Of a DNA stretch of 64,000 nucleotides, positions 46,878-55,487 are shown in pieces. The stretch lies in contig NZ_CP009438.1 in the NCBI RefSeq assembly GCF_000761215.1, positions 6,924,501 through 6,988,500 of the forward strand, read 5' to 3'. Source of the DNA: Streptomyces glaucescens (GTDB taxonomy: Bacteria > Actinomycetota > Actinomycetes > Streptomycetales > Streptomycetaceae). Position 1 is the stretch's first letter; every line of letters begins with the position of its first letter. Position numbers and translations under genes: made by a program. Below the pieces are notes generated by a model, which saw nothing but the letters and a program-made list of their open reading frames with translations, was not told the DNA's origin and searched no databases.

Positions 46878-46907
46878 GTACCGCCGCCCAGGGGGAGGCG
46901 GCGGTAC
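46878..46907. terminator. Bidirectional hairpin between esterase and pectate lyase
   Basis: Arms 46878-46888 and 46897-46907 (11 bp) flank an 8-base loop between the two convergent stops. Confidence 0.8.
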
Positions 46908-46914
46908 CGCGCCG

Positions 46915-48462
46915 TCATCCGGCGTAGGTCTCGTACTCGGCGACCTGCGGGGTGCCGGCGGAGCTGGTGATCTCGAAGGTGATCTTGCTGAGCGTGGTCC
47001 GGGGGACGGCGATCACCCCCGCCTTGCTGCCGGTGGCCAGCACGGCCCCGGTGTCGGCGTTGATGACCCGCCACGAACCGATCCGGCCCGCGGCGGCCGC
47101 GGTCTCCCGGATGTTGATCGAGGAGACCGTGGTGGGGGAGCCCCACTTGACGGAGACGGATCCGGTCGCGCCGGCCGGCGACCAGTAGGTGCTCATGCTG
47201 CCGTCGCGCACGTTGCCGTAGCTCGTCCCGTCGGCCTTGCTGGAGCCGTCGGCGCCCGCTCCGAGGCTCAGGTTGGTCCCGGTGGGCTGGGTGGGCGTGG
47301 GCGTGGGCGTCGTCGGGGTCGGGGTGGGCGTGGTCGGGGTGGGGCCGGGCGTCTGCGGCGAGCAGTTGCCGTCCGACACCCGCAGGCCCTTGCCGGCGCC
47401 CGCCGTCTGGCTCACGACGCTCGGCACGCAACTGGCGGCGTCCAGGCTGTACGAGTACGGAATGCCGACGGTCGTGTTGGACTGCGGGTTCGGCCCGGCC
47501 GGGTTGTGGTCGCCGCTGCGGCTGGACCAGGTCACGTTGTCGAAGATGTTGCCCGCGACCTGCCAGTAACCCGCCGCGTCCGTGTAGAAGGTGCCCAGGA
47601 CGTCCTTGGAGTCCTCGAAGTAGTTGTTGTCCACCTTGGCGCGGGCGCCCGCCCGGGAGTTGATGCCCGACTCGTTCAGGCGCACGTAGTGGTTGTTGTA
47701 AATGTGGGCGATGCCGCCGCGCAGCAGGGGCGTGCGGGAGTCGATGTTCTCGTACAGGTTGTGGTGGAAGGTGACGTAACCGTTCGAGGTGTCGCTCTCG
47801 CTGGAGCCGATGAGGCCGCCGCGGCCGGAGTTGCGCAGGACGCTGTAGGACAGCGTCACGTACTGGGTGTCGTCCTTCATGTCGAAGAGGCCGTCGAAGC
47901 CCTCCGACTCCCCGCCCGACGCCTCCAGCGTGACGTGGTCGACCCAGACGTTGCGGACACCGCTCTCCATGCCGATGGCGTCACCGCCGTTGGACGTGGG
48001 CGAACCGGACTTCTTGACGTTCCGTACGGTCACGTTCTGGATGATGATGTTCCTGGACTCCCGGATGTGGATGCCCAGTTGGTCGAAGACGGCGCCGCTG
48101 CCGACCCCGACGATCGTGACGTTGCTGATCTGCTTCAGCTCGATCACGCCGTCGGCGGTGCTGCAACCGGTGCCCGACACCTTGCTGGTGTTGCCGTGGT
48201 TGATGGTCCCCTCGACCTGGATGGTGATCGGGGTGCTGCGGCTGGCCCGGCTGCACAGGGCCTGGTGGATCGCGGTGCCCGTGGTGGCCCGGACGGTCTG
48301 CCCGCCGGCGCCGCCGGTGGTGCCGCCGTTCTGGGTCGCGTACCCCGTGGGGCCGGCGGTGGCCGCCGACGCCTCGGGCGCCGACAGGACCGCACCGGTC
48401 GCGGCCGCGAGTGCCAGCGTGGCCAGTGCCGCGTGGAGCCGCAGCGCGGCAGGTCGTCTCAT
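46915..48462 (-). CDS. Secreted PL1 pectate lyase with C-terminal discoidin-like module
   Basis: From the ATG at 48462, 515 residues: a signal peptide (cleavage near ASA at 33), a right-handed beta-helix PL1 domain (about 35-370), a Thr-Pro linker (PTPTTPTPTPTT near 380-400) and a discoidin-like sugar-binding module. PL1 motifs are VWVDHVTLE, FDGLFDMKDDTQYVTLSYS, the beta-helix run HHNLYENIDSRTPLLRGG with the catalytic Arg region, and IYNNHY. It splits pectate by beta-elimination. A LacI-type palindrome about 185 bp upstream suggests repression by a sugar-responsive regulator. Confidence 0.93.
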   Translation of the reverse strand: MRRPAALRLHAALATLALAAATGAVLSAPEASAATAGPTGYATQNGGTTGGAGGQTVRATTGTAIHQALCSRASRSTPITIQVEGTINHGNTSKVSGTGCSTADGVIELKQISNVTIVGVGSGAVFDQLGIHIRESRNIIIQNVTVRNVKKSGSPTSNGGDAIGMESGVRNVWVDHVTLEASGGESEGFDGLFDMKDDTQYVTLSYSVLRNSGRGGLIGSSESDTSNGYVTFHHNLYENIDSRTPLLRGGIAHIYNNHYVRLNESGINSRAGARAKVDNNYFEDSKDVLGTFYTDAAGYWQVAGNIFDNVTWSSRSGDHNPAGPNPQSNTTVGIPYSYSLDAASCVPSVVSQTAGAGKGLRVSDGNCSPQTPGPTPTTPTPTPTTPTPTPTQPTGTNLSLGAGADGSSKADGTSYGNVRDGSMSTYWSPAGATGSVSVKWGSPTTVSSINIRETAAAAGRIGSWRVINADTGAVLATGSKAGVIAVPRTTLSKITFEITSSAGTPQVAEYETYAG

Positions 48463-49321
48463 CCTCGTCTCCCCATTCGTCAGTCGTCCTCGGAACGCTG
48501 GGTGGTGCCGGAGTGTGCAGACGTGCGTCGGTTCGGCAGGCCGCCGAGGGCGCGGCGGCTCTGCGTGTGCGGTGACCGCTGCGACCGGCGGGTGACGTAC
48601 CGGAAGTGCGGCTCCGGCCGGTCGGTCAGCGTCAGGCACGCGCTTGGGAAAGCGCTTTCCGTGCGGTGAGAATAGGGTGGCCTCAGGGGCATGACAAGGT
48701 TTCGCGCAGGATCAGAAAGCGATTTCAGCAGGGAAGCGGAACCGACGTCGCGTCCGCGCGAGTGGCCGAGGAGGGCCCTGGACGGAAATACCGGGTGAAC
48801 TCCGCCCGCTCGGCGCCGGCATCACCGCCGTGCGGGGGCGCGGGCCGCGGATCCTTCACCCCGTCGCACCGGTGACGCGGGGGCAGCCGCGCCGCCGGGG
48901 CCGGAGGGTGAGACGGAACCACCGGCGCCGGCCGGCGACCGGGGCACCGGCGTTTCGCCTCCGGCGCGCCTCCACACCTGCGGACCCCTACGGGCCGCCG
49001 CCCGGCCACGCAGCGTGACCGGGCCCGCCTGACGGGCGTACACCACGGGTCCGACGCGGCCACGGGTACCGGAACCGCTCCCTGCCCGGCGCCCGCCCCT
49101 GTCCGGCCGTCACCCGTGGGCCGCCGGCCCTGACCCGTCGCCCGCCCGGTCACCACCTCCATGTCGTCCCCGGGTTGCGGCGTCCGCGCACCCGGGCGGT
49201 GCCGGTGAGGGGCGCACCACGTGCCGGTGGACGGCCCGGACCGCTCCCGCCCGTCGCGGCCGGTACGGGTGCCGTCCGCCCCCAGTGCCGCGCTACGGGC
49301 CCGTACGCGGCGGCCGCGGCC
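48463..49321. other. Gene-free stretch with LacI-type operator
   Basis: No gene is supported in these 859 bp. It holds the pectate lyase promoter and palindrome (48647-48660); the right half (48700-49321) is GC-rich without recognisable signals. Confidence 0.6.
48647..48660. promoter_or_regulatory. LacI-type operator upstream of pectate lyase
   Basis: GGAAAGCGCTTTCC is a perfect 14-bp dyad with a central CG, as in LacI/GalR operators, 185 bp upstream of the pectate lyase start. It differs from the GH55 site, so another LacI protein may act. Confidence 0.6.
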
Positions 49322-51037
49322 TCACCCAGCTGCCTTCCCCGCACCCTCCGCACCTTCTGCCCCGCAGCAGTGCGCGGGTGGTGCGGCCGCCGCCGTGGTG
49401 CCGGTGCGGCAGAAACAGGACGCCGCCACGGGAACGTCCGCCAGGGCGGTGGCGACCTTCAGCTGCTGGGCGATGATGCCCGCCTCGGCCGTCCTGCCCT
49501 GCCGGAGCAGGCATTCGTGGAAACCGTGCAGCGACCAGACGTTGCCGGGGTGCCGGCAGGCGCGCGGCAGGGTGTCGTCCAGGCCGAGGTCGGCCCGGTA
49601 GACGGCCTCGGCCTCGGCGACCCGTCCCTGCTCCAGCAGCAGGGCACCCAGGGCGTGCCGGGTGGGCTGCATCCAGCCCCACGGCTCGTCGTACGGCAGG
49701 TTGTCGTCGAGGTCGACGGATCGCTCCAGTGCGGCGAACGCCCCGTCGAAGTCGCCTTTGCGGTAGGCGAGTTCGCCGTCGAGCATGGCGGAGGCGATGG
49801 CGAGGATGTCGGTGCAGGCGTTGTTGAACAGCGTCCGGGTGCCGGGGACCCGGCGCAGGGCCGCGCGGAACAGCTCCCGCTCGGTCTCGGCCTCGGGGAC
49901 CCGGCCGGTGGCCGCGAGGGCGACGCCGCGCGCGTAGTGCAGCATCGCGGTGGTCACGCTGTACAGCTCCCGGTCCTCGGGCAGCGGCAGACCGAGGATG
50001 TCGGCCCAGCGGCCGAACCGGATCAGCACGTGCACCCGCATGGCGAGGAAGCCCTCCAGCCAGTCGGCCATGGGCGGGCTCTGCACCCGCAGCAGTTCCT
50101 CCGGGATGGACACCTCGAGCCGGGCGGCCGTCTCCAGGGCGACCTCGGACCGGCCGAGGAACATCGCGCCGTAGATCTTGAAGTGGTAGTTGTGCGACCG
50201 GTACAGCGTGTAGAAGTTCATCGCCCCGGCGCGCGCGTGGAACTTCTCGTCGGCGGCGATCGCCGCGCTGTTGTCGGACACGACCCGCCGGTAGTCGCCG
50301 CACAGCACCTCGATGTGCGAGGGCATGTGCTGGAGGTGGCCGGCGTCCGGCACCAGGCCGCGCAGCCGGTCGGCGACCGGAAGGGCCGTCTCGGGGGCCG
50401 GGGACATCTCCATCAGATGGATGTAGAGATGCAGCACGCCCGGGTGATCGCGCCCGCCCGGGGTGCCGAGCGCGCGTTCGAGGACGGTCCGGGCGTCGCG
50501 TGTGCGGGCACCCTCGGCGGGCTCACCGGTGCGCAGGTCCCACAGCCGCCACGGCGTGAGGTTCATCAGCGCGTCGGCGTACAGGGTGGCGACGTCCGGG
50601 TCGTCGGGGGCCAGCTCGTAGGCGGCGCGCATGCTGTCGGCGTAGGCCGTGTTCCACACCGAGCAGTCCTCGGCGGGCCGGGACCGCGGGTAGCGGGCGC
50701 GCAGCGCGCCGATCAGCGCCCGCTCGACGGGTGCGGCACCGGCGGCCTTCCGGTTCGCCCGTTCGGCGGCGGCGTGGGTGCGTTCGACGGTCCGGGCCAG
50801 TTCCCCGTCGTCGAAGAATTCCCACGGCTTGTTGTAGTTGGGGCCGAGCGCGTAGGCGATGCCCCAGTGCGCCATGGCGCAGTCGGCATCGGCCACGACG
50901 GCCGCCTCGAAACAGCGGACGGCCTCTTCGTGGTGGAAGGCGTACGTCCAGACCAGACCGCGGTCGAACCAGAGCTGGGCCTCCGCCGACGTGGTCGTCA
51001 CCGGACGGGTGTGAGTGCCGAGATCGTAGTACTCCAA
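49322..51037 (-). CDS. Tetratricopeptide-repeat protein
   Basis: The start is taken as TTG at 51037 because a GGGAGG ribosome site lies 6 bases before it and coding character begins here. The 571 residues have no signal peptide. TPR-like helix pairs include AQLWFDRGLVWTYAFHHEEAVRCFEAAVV near the start and ERSVDLDDNLPYDEPWGWM with GALLLEQGRVAEAEAVYRADL near the end; a HMPSHIEVLCGDY segment is in the middle. A Cys-rich end (CFCR, HCC) is unusual. TPR proteins hold partners together; no partner is evident. Strand and isolation suggest a single-gene transcript. Confidence 0.85.
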   Translation of the reverse strand: MEYYDLGTHTRPVTTTSAEAQLWFDRGLVWTYAFHHEEAVRCFEAAVVADADCAMAHWGIAYALGPNYNKPWEFFDDGELARTVERTHAAAERANRKAAGAAPVERALIGALRARYPRSRPAEDCSVWNTAYADSMRAAYELAPDDPDVATLYADALMNLTPWRLWDLRTGEPAEGARTRDARTVLERALGTPGGRDHPGVLHLYIHLMEMSPAPETALPVADRLRGLVPDAGHLQHMPSHIEVLCGDYRRVVSDNSAAIAADEKFHARAGAMNFYTLYRSHNYHFKIYGAMFLGRSEVALETAARLEVSIPEELLRVQSPPMADWLEGFLAMRVHVLIRFGRWADILGLPLPEDRELYSVTTAMLHYARGVALAATGRVPEAETERELFRAALRRVPGTRTLFNNACTDILAIASAMLDGELAYRKGDFDGAFAALERSVDLDDNLPYDEPWGWMQPTRHALGALLLEQGRVAEAEAVYRADLGLDDTLPRACRHPGNVWSLHGFHECLLRQGRTAEAGIIAQQLKVATALADVPVAASCFCRTGTTAAAAPPAHCCGAEGAEGAGKAAG

Positions 51038-51454
51038 GGGGTGCCTCCCGAACCGTACGGCCGCGCCCGGGCTGCCCGGTCGCCCGAGTGCCCGGGGGCC
51101 CGAGCGCCCGGTCGTCCGAGCGTCCCGGTGCCCGGGCGGACAGGTCCGCGGGTGCGCCGCGCCGGGCATCCGGCATCCAGCGTAGTGGCCGACCCGCGGC
51201 GATCGGCGGTTCGGGACCCGCGGGACACCTGGTGGGGGAGGGAGTGCGGGGGGACGGAGCGGCGCCCGGGTGCGGCGTTCCGCCCGCTTCACGCCCCCGG
51301 CGACGTCATCCGCCCGGTGGTGTCCGGGCTCACCCGACTGATCGCCCCGAGTAGCGGCGGGCAGCCGACTGGCCGACGGTTGAGCACGTCGAGGGCCGGG
51401 TTGGTCAGCTGACCGAGTGCCAGCTGCCCGGCCGTCGGCGGAAGGAATCATCAG
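51038..51454. other. Intergenic region with degenerate CCCGG repeats
   Basis: Divergent promoters of the TPR gene and the surface-protein gene should lie here. At about 51066-51140 a run of degenerate CCCGGTCG/CCCGAG repeats occurs (period near 31 bp). No gene is seen. Confidence 0.55.
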
Positions 51455-51907
51455 ATGCGTTCTGCTCGCATGCTCGTGGCCGTCGCGGGGGCCTCGGCGG
51501 CCCTCGCCCTCGGCGCGCCCGGCGCCTACGCGGCCGTCGGCAACGGCTCGGACCACGGAGACTCCTCGTACAGCAAGGAGCACGAGAAGGACGGCGGCCA
51601 CGACTCCGGCTCCTACAAGGACGGTGGCCACGACTCCGGCTCGTACAAGGACGGTGGCGAGGACTCGGGCTCGTACGAGGACGGCGGCCACGACTCCGGC
51701 TCCTACAAGGACGAGCACGACAAGGGCTCCTGGAAGGAGAAGGACGACTGGGGCGGTGACCACGAGAAGCCCCGCGGTGGTGTGCACACCGGAGGCGGCG
51801 CCCTCGCCGGGCCGTCGGTGAGCGCGGGCGGCATGGCCGTCCTCGCCGTCGCCGGCACCGGCCTGTACGCCATCCGCCGCAGGAAGGCGGCCGGCGGCGC
51901 GGCCTGA
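51455..51907 (+). CDS. Repeat-rich surface protein, likely sortase substrate
   Basis: 150 residues with signal peptide (MRSARMLVAVAGASAALALG, cleavage near residue 26), four decapeptide repeats (KDGGHDSGSY type, residues 45-84), a charged KEKDDWGGDHEKPRG segment, then GGVHTGGGALAGP, a hydrophobic segment (about 122-143) and the basic tail IRRRKAAGG. Signal plus C-terminal hydrophobic-basic end is the layout of sortase-anchored proteins, but VHTGG stands where LPXTG would be. A class F sortase gene follows 122 bp downstream. It probably decorates the wall of hyphae or spores. Confidence 0.82.
   Translation: MRSARMLVAVAGASAALALGAPGAYAAVGNGSDHGDSSYSKEHEKDGGHDSGSYKDGGHDSGSYKDGGEDSGSYEDGGHDSGSYKDEHDKGSWKEKDDWGGDHEKPRGGVHTGGGALAGPSVSAGGMAVLAVAGTGLYAIRRRKAAGGAA
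51587..51706 (+). repeat. Four 30-bp in-frame repeats
   Basis: Units begin at 51587, 51617, 51647 and 51677 and encode KDGGHDSGSY with small changes (EDSGSY in the third, leading E in the fourth). Replication slippage can change copy number. Confidence 0.85.
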
Positions 51908-52029
51908 CCCCGTGCCCGCTGCGATAGCCGCTGCGGCCGCCACGCGCGTGCCGCGTGGCGGCCCGGCCGGTGGCTCCCCCCGTCACCCTGTCCGATGCGC
52001 TGCCGTGCCCTAGCGAGGTGGTTTCCCCC

Positions 52030-52752
52030 ATGCCGGCTGATTCACCCCGTCACGCCGATCACGACCCCGCCCCGGACGGGCAGAGATCGCGTGGCGGCGT
52101 GCTGCTGATGAGCGCCGCGGCCGTCCTGATCCTCGCCACGAGTCTGATCGGCCGGCACCAGACGCCGCCCGGCGCCCTCCCCGCGCCCCGGGACGTCGTG
52201 GCGTCCGCCGAGTCGGCTCCGCCCGCCGGACAGCCGGCCGGTGCTCACGAGACGGACCGGGAGGCCGGGCCGCCGCGGTCGCGGGGGACCGGGAAGTACC
52301 TGCCGCGTTCGAAGCCCGTTCGGCTGCTCATCCCGAAGATTTCGGTCGACGCCCCCTTCACCGAGCTGGGCATCGGCCCCAAGGGGCAGCTCGAAGCCCC
52401 GCCCGCCCACGACGTCAACCTCGTGGGCTGGCACGCCGACGGACCGTCGCCGGGGGAGGCCGGTACGTCGGTGATCGCCGGGCACGTCGACACGGTGACG
52501 TCCCCGGCCGTGTTCGTGAACCTCGGGGAGCTGAGGAAGGGCGACGTCTTCCACGTCGAGCGAGCCGACCGGCGCAGGGCGTCCTTCGTGGTCGACAGCG
52601 TCGAGACGTTCGACAAGGACCACTTCCCCGACGACCGGGTGTACGCCGACACCCCCGACGCCCAGGTCCGGCTCATCACCTGCGCCGGCGACTACGACCG
52701 TACGGTGAAGGACTACACCGACAACCTCGTGGTCTTCGCCCACCTGCGCTGA
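52030..52752 (+). CDS. Class F sortase
   Basis: The ATG at 52030 follows a GAGGTGG site. 240 residues: N-terminal membrane anchor (GGVLLMSAAAVLILATSLI, 22-40), a Pro-rich stalk, then the sortase barrel starting RSKPVRLLIPKISVDAPFTELG. Catalytic residues are H152 (AGHVDT), C218 (LITCAGD) and R224. The absence of LPXTG-specific loops and the overall form fit class F. It should cleave and attach the surface protein encoded just upstream to peptidoglycan or another acceptor. Confidence 0.9.
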   Translation: MPADSPRHADHDPAPDGQRSRGGVLLMSAAAVLILATSLIGRHQTPPGALPAPRDVVASAESAPPAGQPAGAHETDREAGPPRSRGTGKYLPRSKPVRLLIPKISVDAPFTELGIGPKGQLEAPPAHDVNLVGWHADGPSPGEAGTSVIAGHVDTVTSPAVFVNLGELRKGDVFHVERADRRRASFVVDSVETFDKDHFPDDRVYADTPDAQVRLITCAGDYDRTVKDYTDNLVVFAHLR

Positions 52753-52762
52753 ACCGGGCGGC

Positions 52763-53320
52763 TCAGCGCAGGGCCGCCGCCACGAGCCCGAGCACCTCCC
52801 GCTCACCGACCTCCCCGCCGTTGACGAGGCGGTCGAAGACGAGTCCGTCCACGCACGTCAGCAGCGTGACGGTGCGTTCCTCCGGGTGCGCGACGCCCCG
52901 CGCGGCGAGGAAGTCGTGCACGGCCGCGCGCGCCGCGTTCTCGCGCGGTACGAGGATGTCCCGCAGCTCGGGATGGCGGACGCTCTCGATGGCGCACGCG
53001 TAGCGGGCGAGGGTCCGCCGCCGGCCGTCCCCGGTGAGGCGCCGTTCGGCGAGGGCGGCGATACGGGCCGCCAGTTCGCCGGCGTCGCGCGGCACCGGAG
53101 CGGCCGCGCCCGCCGACTCCAGTTCGGCCTGGTCGAGGTCGACCAGCCGCCGGACCAGCGCGGTCAGCAGCGCCTGCCGGGTGCGGTAGTAGGCGGAGGT
53201 GGTGCCGGACGGCAGACCGGCGGCCCGGTCCACTGCGCGGTGGGTCAGTCCTCGTGTCCCCATGTCGGCGAGCACGCCGATGGCGGCGTCGGCGAGGAGG
53301 GTGCGTCGATCGGTGGCCAC
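52763..53320 (-). CDS. TetR-family repressor of divergent monooxygenase
   Basis: 185 residues from a GTG at 53320. HTH: LLADAAIGVLADMGTRGLTHRAVDRAAGLPSGTTSAYYRTRQALL. The C-terminal helices (RLTGDGRRRTLARYACAIESVRHPELRDILV, ERTVTLLTCVDGLVFDRLV) form the ligand domain. It faces an FAD-monooxygenase gene across a 98-bp region with two matching palindromes, so a substrate-inducible switch is likely. Confidence 0.9.
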   Translation of the reverse strand: MATDRRTLLADAAIGVLADMGTRGLTHRAVDRAAGLPSGTTSAYYRTRQALLTALVRRLVDLDQAELESAGAAAPVPRDAGELAARIAALAERRLTGDGRRRTLARYACAIESVRHPELRDILVPRENAARAAVHDFLAARGVAHPEERTVTLLTCVDGLVFDRLVNGGEVGEREVLGLVAAALR

Positions 53321-53327
53321 ACCCTAT

Positions 53328-53387
53328 TTCTACACCTGTAGAGGGCCCGCGCCGGTGTGCAGTACGCTCCTTCTACATCTGTAGAAG
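53328..53387. promoter_or_regulatory. Twin TetR operators
   Basis: TCTACACCTGTAGA (53329-53342) and TTCTACATCTGTAGAA (53371-53386, extendable by one base each side) share the arms TCTACA-N2-TGTAGA. Centres are 43 bp apart, about four helical turns, and lie between the divergent TetR and monooxygenase genes. Confidence 0.85.
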
Positions 53388-53418
53388 CCCGGTGGGGCGG
53401 ACGGAAAGGGGGCCTGGC

Positions 53419-54597
53419 ATGGGCGACGCCACTGCGGTGGTGGTCGGGGGCGGCATCGGAGGGCTGGCCACCGCCATCGGCCTGCGGCTCATCGGCTGGG
53501 ACGTCACGGTCCTGGAACGCGCCGCCACCCTCGCCGACGCCGGCGCGGGCATCTCCCTGCACGCGAACGGGCTGCGTGCCCTGGACGCCCTCGGCGTCGG
53601 CGCGGCCGTACGCGCGGCGGCCCGCCCGCAGTACACGGGAGGCACCCGCACCCCCACCGGCCGCCGGCTGGCCCGGATGGACGGAGCGGCCCTGGAGCGC
53701 GAGCTGGGCACGCCCATCGTCGGCATCCCCCGCGCCGTCCTCCACCGGCTGCTGCGCGAGGCACTGCCCGCCCGGTGCCTGCTGGTCGGCGCCGAGGCCA
53801 CCGCCGCGAACCACGCCGCCCGCGACCGAGTCACCGTCACCACCGGCGACAAGGCGCTGGACGCGGACCTGGTCGTGGCGGCCGACGGGGTCAACAGCCG
53901 GCTGCGCGCCGGGCTCTTCCCCCGCCACCCCGGCCCCGCCTACAGCGGCTCGACCGTGCTGCGCGCCATCACCGAGCACCCCGTCGACCTGGCGGACGAC
54001 TTCGCGCTGACCTGGGGCCGTGGCGCGGAGTTCGGCCACATCGCCTTCACCGACGGCCGCGCCGAATGGCACGCGGTCCTCACCTCACCGCCCGGCATAC
54101 GGCACGCCGACCCCCTGCGCGCGCTGCGCCGCCGCTTCCACGACTGGCACGATCCGATCCCCGCCCTGCTCGGCGCGACCCGGCCCGAGGCCGTCCTCCA
54201 CCACGACATGTACGAACTGGCCACCCCCCTGCCCGCGTTCGTCTCCGGCCGGATCGCCCTCCTCGGCGACGCGGCCCACGCGATGACCCCGAACCTGGGC
54301 CAGGGCGCCTGCCAGGCCCTGGAGGACGCCGTCACCCTGACCGCCGCGCTCGCCACCGAACCCGCCGTCGACGCGGCACTGGCCCGCTACGACGCCGAAC
54401 GCCGCCCCCGCAGCCAGTCCGTGGCACGCGCCGCCCGCCGGGCGGGCCGCCTGGGCCAGCAGCTCGCCCACCCGGCGGCCGTCGCGCTGCGCAACACGGC
54501 CATGCGGCTGGCCCCCTCCGGGGCGACGCTGCGGACCATCCTGCGACACGCGGCCTGGACGCCACCGGCCTTCGACCGGCCGCTGACCGGGCACTGA
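53419..54597 (+). CDS. FAD-dependent aromatic-type monooxygenase
   Basis: 392 residues from the ATG at 53419. Motifs of group A flavin monooxygenases are clear: VVVGGGIGGLATAIGLRL (FAD Rossmann), DLVVAADGVNSRLR (DG motif) and LLGDAAHAMTPNLGQGACQALEDAVTL (GD motif). It should hydroxylate an aromatic or related compound using NAD(P)H and O2. Substrate unknown; induction by the divergent TetR is likely. Confidence 0.9.
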   Translation: MGDATAVVVGGGIGGLATAIGLRLIGWDVTVLERAATLADAGAGISLHANGLRALDALGVGAAVRAAARPQYTGGTRTPTGRRLARMDGAALERELGTPIVGIPRAVLHRLLREALPARCLLVGAEATAANHAARDRVTVTTGDKALDADLVVAADGVNSRLRAGLFPRHPGPAYSGSTVLRAITEHPVDLADDFALTWGRGAEFGHIAFTDGRAEWHAVLTSPPGIRHADPLRALRRRFHDWHDPIPALLGATRPEAVLHHDMYELATPLPAFVSGRIALLGDAAHAMTPNLGQGACQALEDAVTLTAALATEPAVDAALARYDAERRPRSQSVARAARRAGRLGQQLAHPAAVALRNTAMRLAPSGATLRTILRHAAWTPPAFDRPLTGH

Positions 54598-54602
54598 CCA
54601 GC

Positions 54603-54635
54603 CACCGACCGGCCACCGACCGGCCCCGACCGGCC
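54603..54635. repeat. Three short tandem repeats after monooxygenase
   Basis: Three copies of an about 10-11-bp unit (CACCGACCGGC type) follow the stop codon. They are probably slippage products with no evident role. Confidence 0.5.
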
Positions 54636-54734
54636 GACAGGGACGGGTCACGACCGACGGGCCCCCGGAACGGACCGAGGCGACCGCCCGGCGACACGCT
54701 TGTCCGTCTCCGGGCACCGCACTAGCGTGCCGAC

Positions 54735-55391
54735 GTGGACCTCTTCTCACACTCATGGGCGGCGCTGCGCGGGGCCGTCGCGGAACTCGCGGACGAGGAC
54801 TTCGCACAGCCGTCGGGCTGCGCCGGGTGGCTGGTCCGGGACCTGGTGTGCCATCTGGTCATCGACGCGCAGGACGTCCTGATCACCCTCGTCACCCCCA
54901 CCACGAGGGAGCCGACCCGCGACGCCGTGACCTACTGGGAGGTCACCCGCACACCGCCCTCCGGTGCGGACCCGCTCGACGCGCTGACGGTCCGGCTGGC
55001 CGCCGCCTACCAGGATCCGGGCCTGCTCACCTTCCACCTCGACGACGTCGGTTCCGCCGCCGGCCGCGCCGCCGAACTCGCCGATCCGGCCCTCCGGGTG
55101 GAGACCCGCGGCCAGGCCCTCACCGCGGGCGACTACCTCGGCGCGTACGTCCTGGAGTGGACACTGCACCACCTCGACCTGACCGCACACCTCCCGCACG
55201 TCGCGGGGCCGCCCGCGGAAGGGCTCGCCCGGTCCCGGGAGATGCTGGAGAGGATCGCCGGAACCGGCTTCCCCGCGGCCTTCTCCGACACGACGGCACT
55301 GCTGGTCGGCACCGGGCGCCGCGCGGCGACCGAGACGGAGCGGGCCGAACTGGGCGAGACAGCCGGGAGACTCCCGCTCGTCCTCGGGTGA
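54735..55391 (+). CDS. Mycothiol-dependent maleylpyruvate isomerase-type (MDMPI/DinB-like) protein
   Basis: 218 residues from a GTG at 54735. The N-terminus matches MDMPI_N: LRGAVAELADEDFAQPSGCAGWLVRDLVCHLVIDAQD with metal His H40; later EWTLHHLDL gives Glu and His with the spacing of the MDMPI metal site. These metalloenzymes use mycothiol in detoxification or aromatic breakdown, which would fit the preceding monooxygenase, although 137 bp separate them. TAGCGT 7 bases upstream may be the -10 of a leaderless transcript. Confidence 0.82.
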   Translation: MDLFSHSWAALRGAVAELADEDFAQPSGCAGWLVRDLVCHLVIDAQDVLITLVTPTTREPTRDAVTYWEVTRTPPSGADPLDALTVRLAAAYQDPGLLTFHLDDVGSAAGRAAELADPALRVETRGQALTAGDYLGAYVLEWTLHHLDLTAHLPHVAGPPAEGLARSREMLERIAGTGFPAAFSDTTALLVGTGRRAATETERAELGETAGRLPLVLG

Positions 55392-55487
55392 CGGCCCGGC
55401 CGCCGTTCCCGCCCGCCCCGGCGCAGCCCCCGGAGGCTCCCCACCCCGCGAAGACCTGGATGCCCCGGGCGGCAGTGAGCGACGCCC

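Noticed and set aside
48606..48875. 89-codon frame upstream of the TPR gene
   Set aside because: Arg/Ser-rich, no ribosome site, overlaps the pectate lyase operator.
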